Below are positions 32,943 to 42,441 of a stretch of DNA of 64,000 nucleotides, piece by piece. The position numbers and the translations under genes were made by a program. The stretch covers positions 868,001 through 932,000 of the forward strand of contig CAVTYY010000004.1 of the NCBI GenBank assembly GCA_963739045.1, in the 5' to 3' direction. Below the pieces are notes generated by a model. That model made no database searches, was not told where the DNA came from, and was given only the letters and a program-made list of their open reading frames with translations. How positions within the stretch are numbered: position 1 is the stretch's first letter; every line of letters starts with the position of its first letter. The stretch is from Halobacillus_B sp963739045 (lineage in GTDB: Bacteria > Bacillota > Bacilli > Bacillales > Halobacillaceae).

Positions 32943-34298
32943 ATGACTAAATTATATTTTCGGATCATAATTTTCAGCTTCTTGCTTGTAACAGCGGCAT
33001 TCTCTCTCCTGCAGGTAGTTTCCTCTCCTGTTTACGCTCAAGGTGAAGGAAAGCTTGTGTATATCATCCCTATAGAGGATACAGTTGAGCGAGGAATGGC
33101 GGCATTCCTTCAGCGGACCACTAATGAAGCATTGGAACAGGGTGCGGACCATGTGATTTTTGAATTAGACACCCCTGGTGGCCGGGTCGATGCAGCTGGT
33201 GAAATTGGAGAAATTATTCAGGATTTAAAAATTCCGAACACTGCCTTTGTTACCAGCCGGGCGTATTCAGCGGGCTCTTACATTGCTTTGAATACTGACA
33301 AAATTTACATGAAACCTCAAGCCACTATGGGGGCATCAGGAGTAATTAAATCTGATGGTACTGCAGCAGATAAAAAAGCTCAGTCAGCATGGATATCTTC
33401 GATGGTTACAGCTGCCAAGGCACATGGCCGGGACCCGCTTTATGCGAGAGCTATGGCTGATCCAAAGGTGAATTTACCTGAATACGGAGCGGCCAAGGGG
33501 GAATATTTAACGTTAGGTCCTTCGGAAGCCAAGGAAACCGGTTACGCGGAAGGAATTGTGGATGATCGCACAGAATTACTTAATGAGCTGGGTTTATCTG
33601 ATGCCAAGGTGGTAGAAGAATCTCCTACTCTTGCTGAAAACCTTGCGAGGTTCCTGACAAATCCCGTAGTCATTCCGATCCTGCTCTCCGTAGCAAGCTT
33701 AGGGTTGGTAGTTGAGCTTTACTCTCCAGGATTTGGTATTCCTGGTATTATGGGGATTCTCGCTCTAGTGCTCTTTTTCTATGGGCATATTGTGGCAGGT
33801 CTCGCAGGATACGAGGCAGTTATTTTGCTCGTTCTGGGTGTGGTGCTCATTATAGCTGAATTATTTTTGCCAGGAGGGATAGCTGGTATTGCAGGTCTGA
33901 TAGCGATTGTAGCTTCTCTCATGCTTTCATCAGCGGATATGGGCTATATGGCCATGAGTATTGGTATCGCTCTGCTTGTTACGATTGCGGCATCTCTCAT
34001 TTTATTTAAAACCGTTGGCATGGAGCGAGGCTTTTTCCGGCATATTATTCTTAACGAATCAGCTTCCGCCGAGAAAGGGTTTTTATCTTCAGTAACCAGA
34101 CTGGAGCTGATAGGGCTGGAAGGTGAAGCGATTACTCCGCTAAGACCGGCGGGGACAGCTATACTGGAAGGTGAGCGCTTGGACGTGGTCAGTGAAGGCG
34201 GTTTCGTCCAGGCTCAACAGCGAGTTAAAGTTGTCAAAACAGAAGGATCGCGTATTGTGGTCCGTCCGATCAAGTCTCTACGAAAACAGGAGGAATAA
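32943..34298 (+). CDS. yqeZ: NfeD-family membrane protein with ClpP-class protease domain (YqeZ)
   Basis: A 451-residue NfeD1b-type protein, partner of the flotillin encoded next. A signal peptide/helix (about 1-30) precedes a ClpP/SppA-like serine protease domain (about 35-225), with AYSAGSYIALN near 101-111 containing the catalytic serine and TMGASGVI near 128-135. A block of four to five membrane helices (about 235-350) and a C-terminal OB-fold NfeD domain (about 380-445) follow. It is separated from floA by three bases and controlled by the ECF-type promoter upstream. Confidence 0.94.
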   Translation: MTKLYFRIIIFSFLLVTAAFSLLQVVSSPVYAQGEGKLVYIIPIEDTVERGMAAFLQRTTNEALEQGADHVIFELDTPGGRVDAAGEIGEIIQDLKIPNTAFVTSRAYSAGSYIALNTDKIYMKPQATMGASGVIKSDGTAADKKAQSAWISSMVTAAKAHGRDPLYARAMADPKVNLPEYGAAKGEYLTLGPSEAKETGYAEGIVDDRTELLNELGLSDAKVVEESPTLAENLARFLTNPVVIPILLSVASLGLVVELYSPGFGIPGIMGILALVLFFYGHIVAGLAGYEAVILLVLGVVLIIAELFLPGGIAGIAGLIAIVASLMLSSADMGYMAMSIGIALLVTIAASLILFKTVGMERGFFRHIILNESASAEKGFLSSVTRLELIGLEGEAITPLRPAGTAILEGERLDVVSEGGFVQAQQRVKVVKTEGSRIVVRPIKSLRKQEE

Positions 34299-34301
34299 AA
34301 A

Positions 34302-35294
34302 ATGACATTAAACGAACTCATGCCCATTATCATTGTAGGTATCATCATTATCGTGGTCGCGGTTTTATTTACGTTCATCCCTATTATGCTCTGGATCAGT
34401 GCTCTTGCTGCGGGAGTCAGGATCAGTATATTTACACTAGTAGGTATGAGACTGAGAAGAGTTATCCCTTCAAGGGTGATCAATCCATTAATTAAAGCTC
34501 ACAAAGCTGGAGTAAATGTAGATACTAACCAACTGGAAAGCCATTATTTAGCGGGTGGGAATGTAGACAGGGTCGTTAATGCTCTGATAGCAGCACAGCG
34601 GGCCAATATCGAATTGAGCTTCGAGCGTGCAGCTGCTATTGATCTTGCCGGCCGTGATGTATTAGAAGCCGTGCAAATGAGTGTAAATCCTAAAGTGATC
34701 GAAACTCCGTTTATAGCTGGTGTGGCGATGGACGGGATTGAAGTAAAAGCTAAGGCAAGAATTACGGTAAGGGCGAATATAGACCGCCTCGTCGGGGGTG
34801 CAGGGGAAGATACAGTTATTGCCCGAGTTGGCGAGGGAATCGTATCGACCATTGGTTCTAGTAAGAATCATAATAAAGTGCTCGAGAATCCAGATCTCAT
34901 CTCCCAGAATGTATTAGGAAAAGGGCTCGATGCAGGTACAGCTTTTGAAATTTTATCAATTGATATTGCGGACATCGATATTGGCAAGAACATCGGAGCT
35001 ATCCTGCAAACTGACCAAGCAGAAGCAGATAAAAACATTGCTCAGGCAAAAGCTGAGGAGCGCCGGGCTATGGCCATTGCTGAAGAGCAGGAAATGCGTG
35101 CCAGGGTACAGGAAATGCAAGCTAAAGTGGTGGAAGCAGAAGCAGAGGTTCCTCAAGCTCTAGCTGAAGCCCTTCGATCTGGGAAGATGGGAGTCATGGA
35201 TTATATGAATTATCAAAATATTAATGCAGATACTGATATGCGTGGAACGTTAGGGAAAATGTCGGGTAATAATGGAGAAGAAGACGAAAAATAA
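34302..35294 (+). CDS. floA: Flotillin-like protein FloA
   Basis: A 330-residue membrane scaffold protein (YqfA family) that organises functional membrane microdomains. A hydrophobic N-terminal part (about 5-45) is followed by the SPFH/PHB-like domain (about 60-230). A helical, alanine/glutamate-rich coiled-coil segment (about 235-300, AEADKNIAQAKAEERRAMA...) comes next. Length matches B. subtilis FloA (331). It is co-transcribed with the NfeD partner and yqfB. Confidence 0.96.
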   Translation: MTLNELMPIIIVGIIIIVVAVLFTFIPIMLWISALAAGVRISIFTLVGMRLRRVIPSRVINPLIKAHKAGVNVDTNQLESHYLAGGNVDRVVNALIAAQRANIELSFERAAAIDLAGRDVLEAVQMSVNPKVIETPFIAGVAMDGIEVKAKARITVRANIDRLVGGAGEDTVIARVGEGIVSTIGSSKNHNKVLENPDLISQNVLGKGLDAGTAFEILSIDIADIDIGKNIGAILQTDQAEADKNIAQAKAEERRAMAIAEEQEMRARVQEMQAKVVEAEAEVPQALAEALRSGKMGVMDYMNYQNINADTDMRGTLGKMSGNNGEEDEK

Positions 35295-35320
35295 GCAATT
35301 TTAGGAAAGGGCGCATTTAA

Positions 35321-35818
35321 ATGCAAAACCTTTTTGATATGATCTTTAGTAATGTATTTGTATTGATTGCTATAATTGCAGGGGTATTCAGCTGGTTTAA
35401 GAGGATGCGGTCGAAGGAAGAGAAACCCATTCCAGCTGCTGGCTCCGCAATTCCTCAACAGGATAAAGATCCGAGGGAGTCCCAGCCCCGCACTGTGTTT
35501 TCTGAGCAAAGCAGGGATCGCGTGGGCGAGTATTATGATAAAAAGAATAAACAGCTGCAGGATGCCGATCAAACAGGGAAGGGGAAGCAGCCGTCAATCT
35601 TTACGTATGAAACTCCTAACAAGGACCTTCACCGGCAGGAGGTAAAGGGCAGGGAGCTGGAAGTCTATGTGGCAGAAGATGACCATAGTTCAACTTCACC
35701 CATCAAAGTAAATAAGAAATGGAACAAAGACCGAATTGCAGAGGGAATAATCATGGCAGAAATTTTAGGACCGCCGCGTGCTTATAAGCCTCACCGGTCT
35801 CAAATAAGAAAAAGATAG
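35321..35818 (+). CDS. Hypothetical membrane-anchored protein, third gene of the floA operon (yqfB position)
   Basis: A 165-residue protein with one N-terminal helix (about residues 5-22: MIFSNVFVLIAIIAGVFSWF) and then a long charged, proline- and glutamine-rich soluble tail rich in K, R, D and E. The last 30 residues (NKKWNKDRIAEGIIMAEILGPPRAYKPH) look best ordered. It occupies the place of B. subtilis yqfB, but I see no recognised domain. Co-transcription with floA suggests a membrane-microdomain or envelope-stress role (inference). Confidence 0.75.
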   Translation: MQNLFDMIFSNVFVLIAIIAGVFSWFKRMRSKEEKPIPAAGSAIPQQDKDPRESQPRTVFSEQSRDRVGEYYDKKNKQLQDADQTGKGKQPSIFTYETPNKDLHRQEVKGRELEVYVAEDDHSSTSPIKVNKKWNKDRIAEGIIMAEILGPPRAYKPHRSQIRKR

Positions 35819-35820
35819 GG

Positions 35821-35858
35821 AAACGCACGAATTGTAGTGATACAATTCGTGCGTTTTT
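35821..35858 (+). terminator. Terminator of the nfeD-floA operon
   Basis: AAACGCACGAATTGT and ACAATTCGTGCGTTT form a perfect 15-bp stem with a 6-base loop and a T run, starting three bases after the stop codon of the third gene. Confidence 0.92.
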
Positions 35859-35889
35859 CGTATAAATAAAAGAGAAGGGAGGAAGTCGG

Positions 35890-36177
35890 ATGTCAAAATG
35901 GCAGCAGCAGATACGCACATGGCTAGGACGCTACTTCGATTTACCTTCCGATGTAATGCTCGATCTGCCTCGAGTGACTACAATAGGTTCAATACATGTT
36001 TACATAGAGAACCATACGGGACTCTTACATTTTTCTGATCAGGAAGTACGCCTTCAATATAAACAGGGGCAGATCAGGATTTCGGGACAAAATTTAGGAG
36101 TGAAAATGATGCTGAAAGAGGAAATTCTTCTGGAGGGAACGTTAAAGTCCGTTGAATTTTTACCTGCGAACGAATAA
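35890..36177 (+). CDS. yqfC: Sporulation protein YqfC
   Basis: A 95-residue YabP/YqfC-family protein: WQQQIRTWLGRYFDLPSDVMLDLPRVT, then the IHVYIENHTGLLHFSDQEVRL block (about residues 37-57). Members are made in the mother cell under sigma-E control, and the exact role is unknown. It is coupled to yqfD 11 bases downstream. A σE-like CGTATAAAT element precedes it, but the match is weak. Confidence 0.92.
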   Translation: MSKWQQQIRTWLGRYFDLPSDVMLDLPRVTTIGSIHVYIENHTGLLHFSDQEVRLQYKQGQIRISGQNLGVKMMLKEEILLEGTLKSVEFLPANE

Positions 36178-36188
36178 GGGGGGATGGT

Positions 36189-37361
36189 ATGTCCAGCAGC
36201 CAGCAAGACTATTTCTTCGGGATTGTGACAATAAGTGTAAAAGGTAAATTGATTGAGCCATTTTTACAAGCGTGTGCAAGAAATGGATGTCAAATCTCAA
36301 ATGTGTCGCGAGTAAGTGCAGATGAAGTCCGAATGTCCATCCGCTTAAAGGACTGGGAGATTTACAGGCGTCTCAGAAAATCTTACCGCTGTAAAATCCA
36401 TGTAATAGATCGTAAAGGAATTCCTTTTCTATTTCAAAAAATGCTTAAGCGTACCTCTCTGGTCCTCGCATTTCTTATAGGAGTAATCCTAGTTTTCTTA
36501 CTGGCTAACACACTTTGGTCGATAAAAGTCGATGGGTTAACACCTGAGTTGGAAGCAAGCGTAGAAAAGCAATTAAAGAGCTATGGAGTCTCTCCCGGAA
36601 AACTTACCATAGGGATGAAGGACCCTAACGAAATTCAGAGTAAACTTCTTGAGGATGTCCCTGATTTACTGTGGATTGGTGTGAAAAAGCAAGGGACAAG
36701 CTACCATCTTTACGGAGTAGAAAAAACAAGACAGGATATTAATAACAATAACCAGCCGGCAGACCTGATCGCTTCAAAAAAAGGAATGGTTATTAAAACT
36801 TTTATTAAGAAAGGCAAGCCTCTGGTTGCCGTTAACGAAATCGTGAAAAAAGGACAAAAGCTTGCGGCAGGGGAATTGGCAGAGGATAGTGATACATTCG
36901 TCAGGGCTGAAGGGGAAGTGGTTGCTGAAACATGGTATAAAGCAAGCCTGACTGTTCCAATGAAGCACACATTGATGTTAACCAATGGAGATACTAGAAA
37001 AGCATTTAATCTTAAGTTCGGTCGAGTGGAGGTCCCAATTTGGGGATGGTGGCATAAAAAAGGTCAGGATGAACGAGAGGAACAATTCGTTTCAGATTGG
37101 AAATTATTTAAATGGGATGTTCCCGTGAATTTAGCAACCACATATTATATTCATAACGAATCTCAATCCGCTGACTTCTCTAAAGAAGAAGCAATAAAGA
37201 GAGGAATGAACACTGCAAAGCAAACGCTTTATCAGCAACTTTCCAAGGACGCTGAAGTGAAAGAAGAAAATGTTTTGCACGAGCGTAAGGAGAATGGTAA
37301 AGTAAAATTAATCCTGTTATTTAAAGTGTATGAGAACATTGCAGTCACAAGAAATCATTAA
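36189..37361 (+). CDS. yqfD: Sporulation protein YqfD
   Basis: A 390-residue membrane protein of the YqfD family. An N-terminal cytoplasmic part (about 1-90) precedes one strong helix (about 92-112: LVLAFLIGVILVFLLANTLW). A large external part follows, containing a POTRA-like region right after the helix (IKVDGLTPELEASVEKQLKSYGVSPG). In B. subtilis it is needed for efficient sporulation. It is always paired with yqfC. Confidence 0.93.
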   Translation: MSSSQQDYFFGIVTISVKGKLIEPFLQACARNGCQISNVSRVSADEVRMSIRLKDWEIYRRLRKSYRCKIHVIDRKGIPFLFQKMLKRTSLVLAFLIGVILVFLLANTLWSIKVDGLTPELEASVEKQLKSYGVSPGKLTIGMKDPNEIQSKLLEDVPDLLWIGVKKQGTSYHLYGVEKTRQDINNNNQPADLIASKKGMVIKTFIKKGKPLVAVNEIVKKGQKLAAGELAEDSDTFVRAEGEVVAETWYKASLTVPMKHTLMLTNGDTRKAFNLKFGRVEVPIWGWWHKKGQDEREEQFVSDWKLFKWDVPVNLATTYYIHNESQSADFSKEEAIKRGMNTAKQTLYQQLSKDAEVKEENVLHERKENGKVKLILLFKVYENIAVTRNH

Positions 37362-37385
37362 GAAAGTAACTCAAGGAGATGGAGT

Positions 37386-38348
37386 ATGCAAGAAGACCTT
37401 AAAACAATCGATATACAATTGGATAATACTACCGAAGCTTTATCGCTGTTCGGTACAGAAGATAGAAATCTAAAACAAATTGAAGGACAATTAAACGTTT
37501 CAATTATTTCCAGAGGCGAGCGAGTTAGTGTTTCCGGACAGGTCGAACATGTGAAATTAGTAGAAGATATTCTTTTATCTATTTTAGCTCTAATTCGCAA
37601 GGGGCTTACCGTTACTGAACGGGATGTAGTTTACGCAGTTGAGCTTGCTAAAAACGGGAAAATTAATCAATTTGAAGCGCTTTTCGAAGATGAGATAACC
37701 AGGAACACAAAAGGAAAGTCTATTCGGGTTAAAACACTCGGCCAGAGAAATTATGTGAATGCTATTAAGAGACATGATTTAGTGTTCGGTATTGGGCCAG
37801 CAGGGACCGGTAAGACATATTTAGCCGTTATTATGGCGGTGAATGCTTTAAAGAAAGGCGAAGTGAAAAGGATCATATTAACTCGTCCGGCAGTAGAAGC
37901 CGGAGAGAGCCTTGGCTTTCTTCCAGGCGATCTTAAGGAAAAGGTTGATCCGTACTTGCGGCCGCTGTACGACTCTCTGCATGACGTATTCGGAGCGGAG
38001 CACACGGCGCGGCTGATTGATCGGGGAACGATTGAAATTGCCCCGCTAGCTTATATGAGAGGCCGTACATTAGATGATGCCTTTGCGATTTTAGATGAAG
38101 CGCAAAATACAACTCCTGAACAAATGAAAATGTTTTTAACACGCTTAGGGTTTGGTTCAAAGATGATTATTACAGGAGACATCACTCAAGTGGATTTACC
38201 TAAAGGAGTAACTTCTGGTTTGCGAGTTGCTGAAGAAAGGCTCGGCCATGTGAAAGGGTCTGCTTTTATTCATTTGGATCAATCCGATGTTGTTAGACAC
38301 CCTCTTGTCCAGCGTATTATTAACGCATATGAAAGCGATCAGTCATAA
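37386..38348 (+). CDS. phoH: PhoH-family ATPase
   Basis: A 320-residue P-loop ATPase/putative RNA helicase. The N-terminal KH-like part (about 20-80) is followed by the ATPase core, with Walker A GPAGTGKTYLA near residues 136-146 and Walker B ILDEAQNTT near 235-243. GDITQVDLPKG is near 265-275. PhoH proteins are linked to RNA processing and rRNA maturation with YbeY, which is encoded two genes downstream. The ribosome site is AAGGAGATGG. Confidence 0.95.
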   Translation: MQEDLKTIDIQLDNTTEALSLFGTEDRNLKQIEGQLNVSIISRGERVSVSGQVEHVKLVEDILLSILALIRKGLTVTERDVVYAVELAKNGKINQFEALFEDEITRNTKGKSIRVKTLGQRNYVNAIKRHDLVFGIGPAGTGKTYLAVIMAVNALKKGEVKRIILTRPAVEAGESLGFLPGDLKEKVDPYLRPLYDSLHDVFGAEHTARLIDRGTIEIAPLAYMRGRTLDDAFAILDEAQNTTPEQMKMFLTRLGFGSKMIITGDITQVDLPKGVTSGLRVAEERLGHVKGSAFIHLDQSDVVRHPLVQRIINAYESDQS

Positions 38349-38370
38349 GGCCCAGCATTGGGCCTTATTT
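38344..38370 (+). terminator. Hairpin between phoH and pgpH
   Basis: ATAAGGCCC and GGGCCTTAT pair around a 6-base loop, starting at the phoH stop codon. Only three Ts follow, so termination is probably partial. Confidence 0.55.
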
Positions 38371-38409
38371 CATATATTATATTGGAATAATTTGTAATGG
38401 GAGGTTATC

Positions 38410-40536
38410 ATGGATAATCATAAAGGCGGAGGTTTGCTGCCGTACATAAAGCGCTACAGCTTCTGGTTAAAAGCCGGCCTTCCCTCATTGTTGTTCGCTT
38501 TTTTCTTTTTTGTATTATCGATTTCTAACGTATACACAGAAACTTATCACTTAGAAAAATTCAGTACAGCAGATGAAACGATTAGATCTCCTATTACAAT
38601 TGAAAATGAAAGAAAAACACAGCAGAAAATCAGAGAAGCTACCCAATCCGTCGATGAGAGATATACGATTTCCAGTGCTATTACGGAGGAAAGAGTAGGT
38701 AAAGTAACTGAAATATTCGACGCTGTGAATAAAACCAATGATTCAAATGAGGGGGCTGACTCCACTTCATATGACAAGGCGGCACAGCTCAAAACTTTGC
38801 TGTCGGATGACATTTCCGAAGCACTCCCGTCAGCGCTCTTTCAGCCGTTGGTAGATGCCGGTAAGTCTGATCTTGATCAAGCCCATTCTCTGCTCGAATC
38901 TTCCTTAACGGCTGCTTTTAAAGATGGGATTCGCGCTGCCGATCTCTCAGACGCTGAAAATAATCTAAAATTAAAAATTAAATATTCCAGTCTTCCTGAA
39001 GAGATGAAATCTTCCATCTCTGACATTGGTGTATTTGCACTAAAGGAAAATGCTTTATTTGATCCTCAAAAAACGGATCAAGCTCGAAAAGAAGCCGCTT
39101 CCCAAATTGAGCCTGTGATGATCAGAGCAGGTGAAGTGCTGGTAACAAAAGGGTCTACTATTACGAGTGAAATTTATGAGGAACTACAGATTGCAGGTCT
39201 TCTGGATACACAGAGAAATGGTCTTCCCATTATAGGACTAGCATTATTTTCTTTATTATTAGGTGGAATTATGTTTTATGAAAGCGTGCGTGGGTTGAGA
39301 AGCAATAAACTGACGATTCGCCATATTGCAGTCATTTTATTAGTTTCTATATTTATGGTGACTATGATGAAAATTATGAGCCTGTATGCAACGACAAGTC
39401 AGCCTGTTTATTATGCTCTTCCGGCAGCTACAGGGGCAATGCTTATCAAGCTGTTATGCAGTGAAAGACAAGCGATAATCATGTCACTGGTCTATGCTGT
39501 AATGGCCTGTGTGCTTTTTAATGGTGAAATAGCTGGGGTGCTGAATGCTCAGGCGGGTATATATATGGCATTGTCTCAATTAGCAGGGGCATATTTTCTC
39601 GTAAATACTAAAGATAAGCTTGCCATTGTGAAATCAAGTACGGGTGTAGCAGTAGTGAATATTTTAGCGTTACTATTCTTTTTATTCATTTCTTTTGAAA
39701 AATATTCATGGTTTGAATTGTTTCTATATTGCGGTTATGGTGTAATGGCGGCTTTTTTGGCAGCTGTTCTAACCATTGGATTACTGCCATTTATTGAAAC
39801 TGGATTTGGACTATTGTCTGATAATAAATTGTTAATGCTTGCCAATCCCAATCACCCGCTGCTGAGAAAAATTTTGACGGAGGCGCCGGGAACCTATCAT
39901 CATAGTGTAATGGTGGCCAACTTAAGCGAATCCGCTTGCGAAGCTGTTGGAGCCAACGGTTTACTGGCAAGGGTTGCTGCCTATTACCATGACTTAGGTA
40001 AGACCGTCCGCCCTCATTACTTTATTGAAAACCAAATGGGAATGAGAAACCCTCACGATTTTCTCGATCCTGAGCAGAGTGCTGAAATCATCATTAACCA
40101 TCCTTATGACGGGGCAGAATTATTGAAGAAAGAGAAGCTGCCGGAAGAGATTATTGATATTGCCAAACAGCATCACGGGACAACATTACTGAAGTATTTT
40201 TACTATAAAGCGAAAGAAAATGATACAGTGGTAAGGGAAGAGGGTTATCGATATCCAGGACCGAAACCACAGTCGAGAGAAGCTGCCATCGTTGCGATAT
40301 GTGATTCTGTCGAAGCTGCTGTAAGATCGCTTAACCAGCCTACAGAAGAGGAAATTCAGGAAATTGTGCATGGAATTATTGAAAATCGTTTGTTGGATGG
40401 ACAATTTGATGACTGTAATTTAACCTTTAAAGAATTGAATAAGGTAGAAAAATCTATCTGGGAAACACTACATGGAATTTATCATTCCAGAATTCAGTAT
40501 CCGAATCCTGGAAAATTAGAAAGGGCGGCCAAATAA
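38410..40536 (+). CDS. pgpH: Cyclic-di-AMP phosphodiesterase PgpH (7TMR-HD)
   Basis: A 708-residue protein that hydrolyses c-di-AMP to 5'-pApA and helps control potassium and osmolyte balance. An N-terminal helix (about 18-38), an extracellular 7TMR-HDED domain (about 50-275), seven helices (about 280-475) and a cytoplasmic HD domain make up the protein. The metal motif is seen in TYHHSVMVANLSESA near 495-509, YYHDLGKTVRP near 525-535, and later histidines in INHPYDG and AKQHHGT. Length matches B. subtilis PgpH (711). Confidence 0.96.
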   Translation: MDNHKGGGLLPYIKRYSFWLKAGLPSLLFAFFFFVLSISNVYTETYHLEKFSTADETIRSPITIENERKTQQKIREATQSVDERYTISSAITEERVGKVTEIFDAVNKTNDSNEGADSTSYDKAAQLKTLLSDDISEALPSALFQPLVDAGKSDLDQAHSLLESSLTAAFKDGIRAADLSDAENNLKLKIKYSSLPEEMKSSISDIGVFALKENALFDPQKTDQARKEAASQIEPVMIRAGEVLVTKGSTITSEIYEELQIAGLLDTQRNGLPIIGLALFSLLLGGIMFYESVRGLRSNKLTIRHIAVILLVSIFMVTMMKIMSLYATTSQPVYYALPAATGAMLIKLLCSERQAIIMSLVYAVMACVLFNGEIAGVLNAQAGIYMALSQLAGAYFLVNTKDKLAIVKSSTGVAVVNILALLFFLFISFEKYSWFELFLYCGYGVMAAFLAAVLTIGLLPFIETGFGLLSDNKLLMLANPNHPLLRKILTEAPGTYHHSVMVANLSESACEAVGANGLLARVAAYYHDLGKTVRPHYFIENQMGMRNPHDFLDPEQSAEIIINHPYDGAELLKKEKLPEEIIDIAKQHHGTTLLKYFYYKAKENDTVVREEGYRYPGPKPQSREAAIVAICDSVEAAVRSLNQPTEEEIQEIVHGIIENRLLDGQFDDCNLTFKELNKVEKSIWETLHGIYHSRIQYPNPGKLERAAK

Positions 40537-41007
40537 ATGATTCATATTGATTTTCACGATGAGACATCCTCAGTGGATGATGCTTTTTATGATTTAATTG
40601 AACGGATTTTGCAATTCAGCAGTAAACAAGAAGGAGTTCCCGCTGAATCAGAAGTATCCATCAGCTTTGTGGATAATGACAGAATACAAGAGTTAAATAA
40701 ACAATATCGGGATAAAGATCGTCCTACTGATGTTATTTCTTTTGCTATGCAGGAACAGGGTGAGGGAGAAATGGATATTAAAGGAGAAGGGATTCCTTTA
40801 ATGTTAGGCGACATCGTAATATCCGTTGATAAAGCAAAAGAGCAAGCTGAAGATTATGACCATTCCTATGAAAGAGAACTTGGATTTCTGGCTCTTCATG
40901 GCTTCCTTCATTTATTGGGATATGACCACATGAATGAAGAGGAAGAACTGAAGATGTTTGGACGTCAAGAGGAAATTCTTCATGAATTCGGACTCCAGAG
41001 ACCCTAA
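40537..41007 (+). CDS. ybeY: Endoribonuclease YbeY (rRNA maturation)
   Basis: A 156-residue zinc-dependent protein needed for 16S rRNA 3'-end processing and ribosome quality control. The metal site is HGFLHLLGYDH near residues 120-130 (three histidines), with the substrate-cleft arginine/lysine region KQYRDKDRPTDVISF near 51-65. It starts directly at the pgpH stop and overlaps the dgkA start by 26 bases. Confidence 0.96.
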   Translation: MIHIDFHDETSSVDDAFYDLIERILQFSSKQEGVPAESEVSISFVDNDRIQELNKQYRDKDRPTDVISFAMQEQGEGEMDIKGEGIPLMLGDIVISVDKAKEQAEDYDHSYERELGFLALHGFLHLLGYDHMNEEEELKMFGRQEEILHEFGLQRP

Positions 41008-41359
41008 AAAGAAGAGCGTTGGTTTTCGGTTTGCCTGGAATGGGATTATGGAAGTCGTTCGTACAGAAAGAAATTTTCGTATCCACTTGCTGGCTGCGGG
41101 GCTCGTGGTAGCTGCCGGTCTGGTTCTGTCCATTAGCCTGGTGGAATGGGCCGTGCTCTTTACGATCATTCCTTTGGTCTTAGCTTTGGAGATGATTAAT
41201 TCCAGTATTGAGCGGGTTCTTAACTATTTAGCGCCTGAAATCCACCCTTTAGTTGGAATCATGAAAGATATTTCTGCGGGTGCTGTGCTGATTGCTTCCC
41301 TAAGCTCGGTGATAATCGCCTTGTTAATCTTTCTGCCTAAGTTTCTTGATCTTTTTTAG
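40982..41359 (+). CDS. dgkA: Undecaprenol/diacylglycerol kinase (DgkA family)
   Basis: A 125-residue membrane kinase with three helices. In Gram-positives this family phosphorylates undecaprenol to the lipid carrier used in wall synthesis. The conserved motif EMINSSIERVLNYL lies near residues 70-83 and RTERNFRIHLLAA near 30-42. I choose ATG 40982, eight bases after GAGG; an upstream in-frame TTG (40958) is also possible. In B. subtilis cdd follows dgkA; here era comes next. Confidence 0.93.
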   Translation: MNSDSRDPKKKSVGFRFAWNGIMEVVRTERNFRIHLLAAGLVVAAGLVLSISLVEWAVLFTIIPLVLALEMINSSIERVLNYLAPEIHPLVGIMKDISAGAVLIASLSSVIIALLIFLPKFLDLF

Positions 41360-41436
41360 AGAAGAGTGAAATAAAGAGTAGGATGTAGTAAAATAAAACT
41401 ACGAATTGAAGAAATGTAAATGATGGAGGAAGTATA

Positions 41437-42342
41437 ATGCCTGAACCTTTTAAATCGGGATTTGTTACAATCGTAGGTCGCCCAAATGTAGGGAAATCAA
41501 CGTTTATGAATCGCGTGATTGGCGAAAAAATTGCCATTATGAGTGACAAACCACAAACAACTAGAAATAAAATCCAGGGGGTTATGACGGATAAGGAGTC
41601 GCAAATCATTTTTATTGATACACCAGGAATCCATAAGCCTAAGCATAAATTAGGTGATTATATGGTCAATGTAGCTGAAAATACCCTGAATGAAGTAGAT
41701 GTAATTATGTTTATGATCAATGCTGAAGAGGGATATGGACGCGGAGACCAGTTTATCCTGGATCGCTTACAAAGAGTTGATCAGCCAGTTTTTCTAGTGA
41801 TTAATAAAATAGATCGTGTCCATCCGGATCAATTGCTTCCTTTGATTGATCAATACCGGGAAAAATTGGATTTTGAAGCAATCATTCCAATTTCAGCTTT
41901 AGAAGGCAATAATGTGAATGAACTCATCACTAGCCTCAAGAATCTTCTGCCGGAAGGACCGCAATTTTATCCGGAGGATCAAATTACGGATCATCCTGAA
42001 CGATTTATTATTAGCGAGTTCATAAGAGAAAAAGTATTGCACTTAACCCATGAAGAGATCCCGCATTCTATTGCTGTGGTTATAGAAAATATTAAGCCCC
42101 GTAAGAATTCCAATGCTGTTTTTATTCAAGCGGCAATTATTGTGGAGCGTAAGTCACAAAAGGGAATTATTATTGGAAAACAAGGCAGTATGTTAAAAGA
42201 AGTTGGAAAAAGAGCAAGAAAAGACATCGAATCTTTGCTTGGCAGTAAGGTCTATTTGGAGCTATGGGTGAAAGTCCAGAAAGACTGGAGAAATAAACAG
42301 ATTCAACTGAGTGACTTTGGCTATCGGGCAGATGAATATTAG
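41437..42342 (+). CDS. era: GTPase Era
   Basis: A 301-residue essential GTPase for 30S assembly. G motifs: GRPNVGKST near residues 13-21, DTPGIHK near 61-67, NKID near 123-126 and the G5 SALE near 153-156. The C-terminal KH domain (IIGKQGSMLKEVGKRARKDIE near 247-267) binds the 3' end of 16S rRNA. It stands between dgkA and yqzL-recO. Confidence 0.97.
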   Translation: MPEPFKSGFVTIVGRPNVGKSTFMNRVIGEKIAIMSDKPQTTRNKIQGVMTDKESQIIFIDTPGIHKPKHKLGDYMVNVAENTLNEVDVIMFMINAEEGYGRGDQFILDRLQRVDQPVFLVINKIDRVHPDQLLPLIDQYREKLDFEAIIPISALEGNNVNELITSLKNLLPEGPQFYPEDQITDHPERFIISEFIREKVLHLTHEEIPHSIAVVIENIKPRKNSNAVFIQAAIIVERKSQKGIIIGKQGSMLKEVGKRARKDIESLLGSKVYLELWVKVQKDWRNKQIQLSDFGYRADEY

Positions 42343-42441
42343 AGATTGGTAAAATTTAAGCCTTATGATTTTAGATAGTTGCAGCATTCTAAGAAGGTAA
42401 CGAATTGTTCTAAGACTGACATACGAAAGGCGGTGTTTCTT

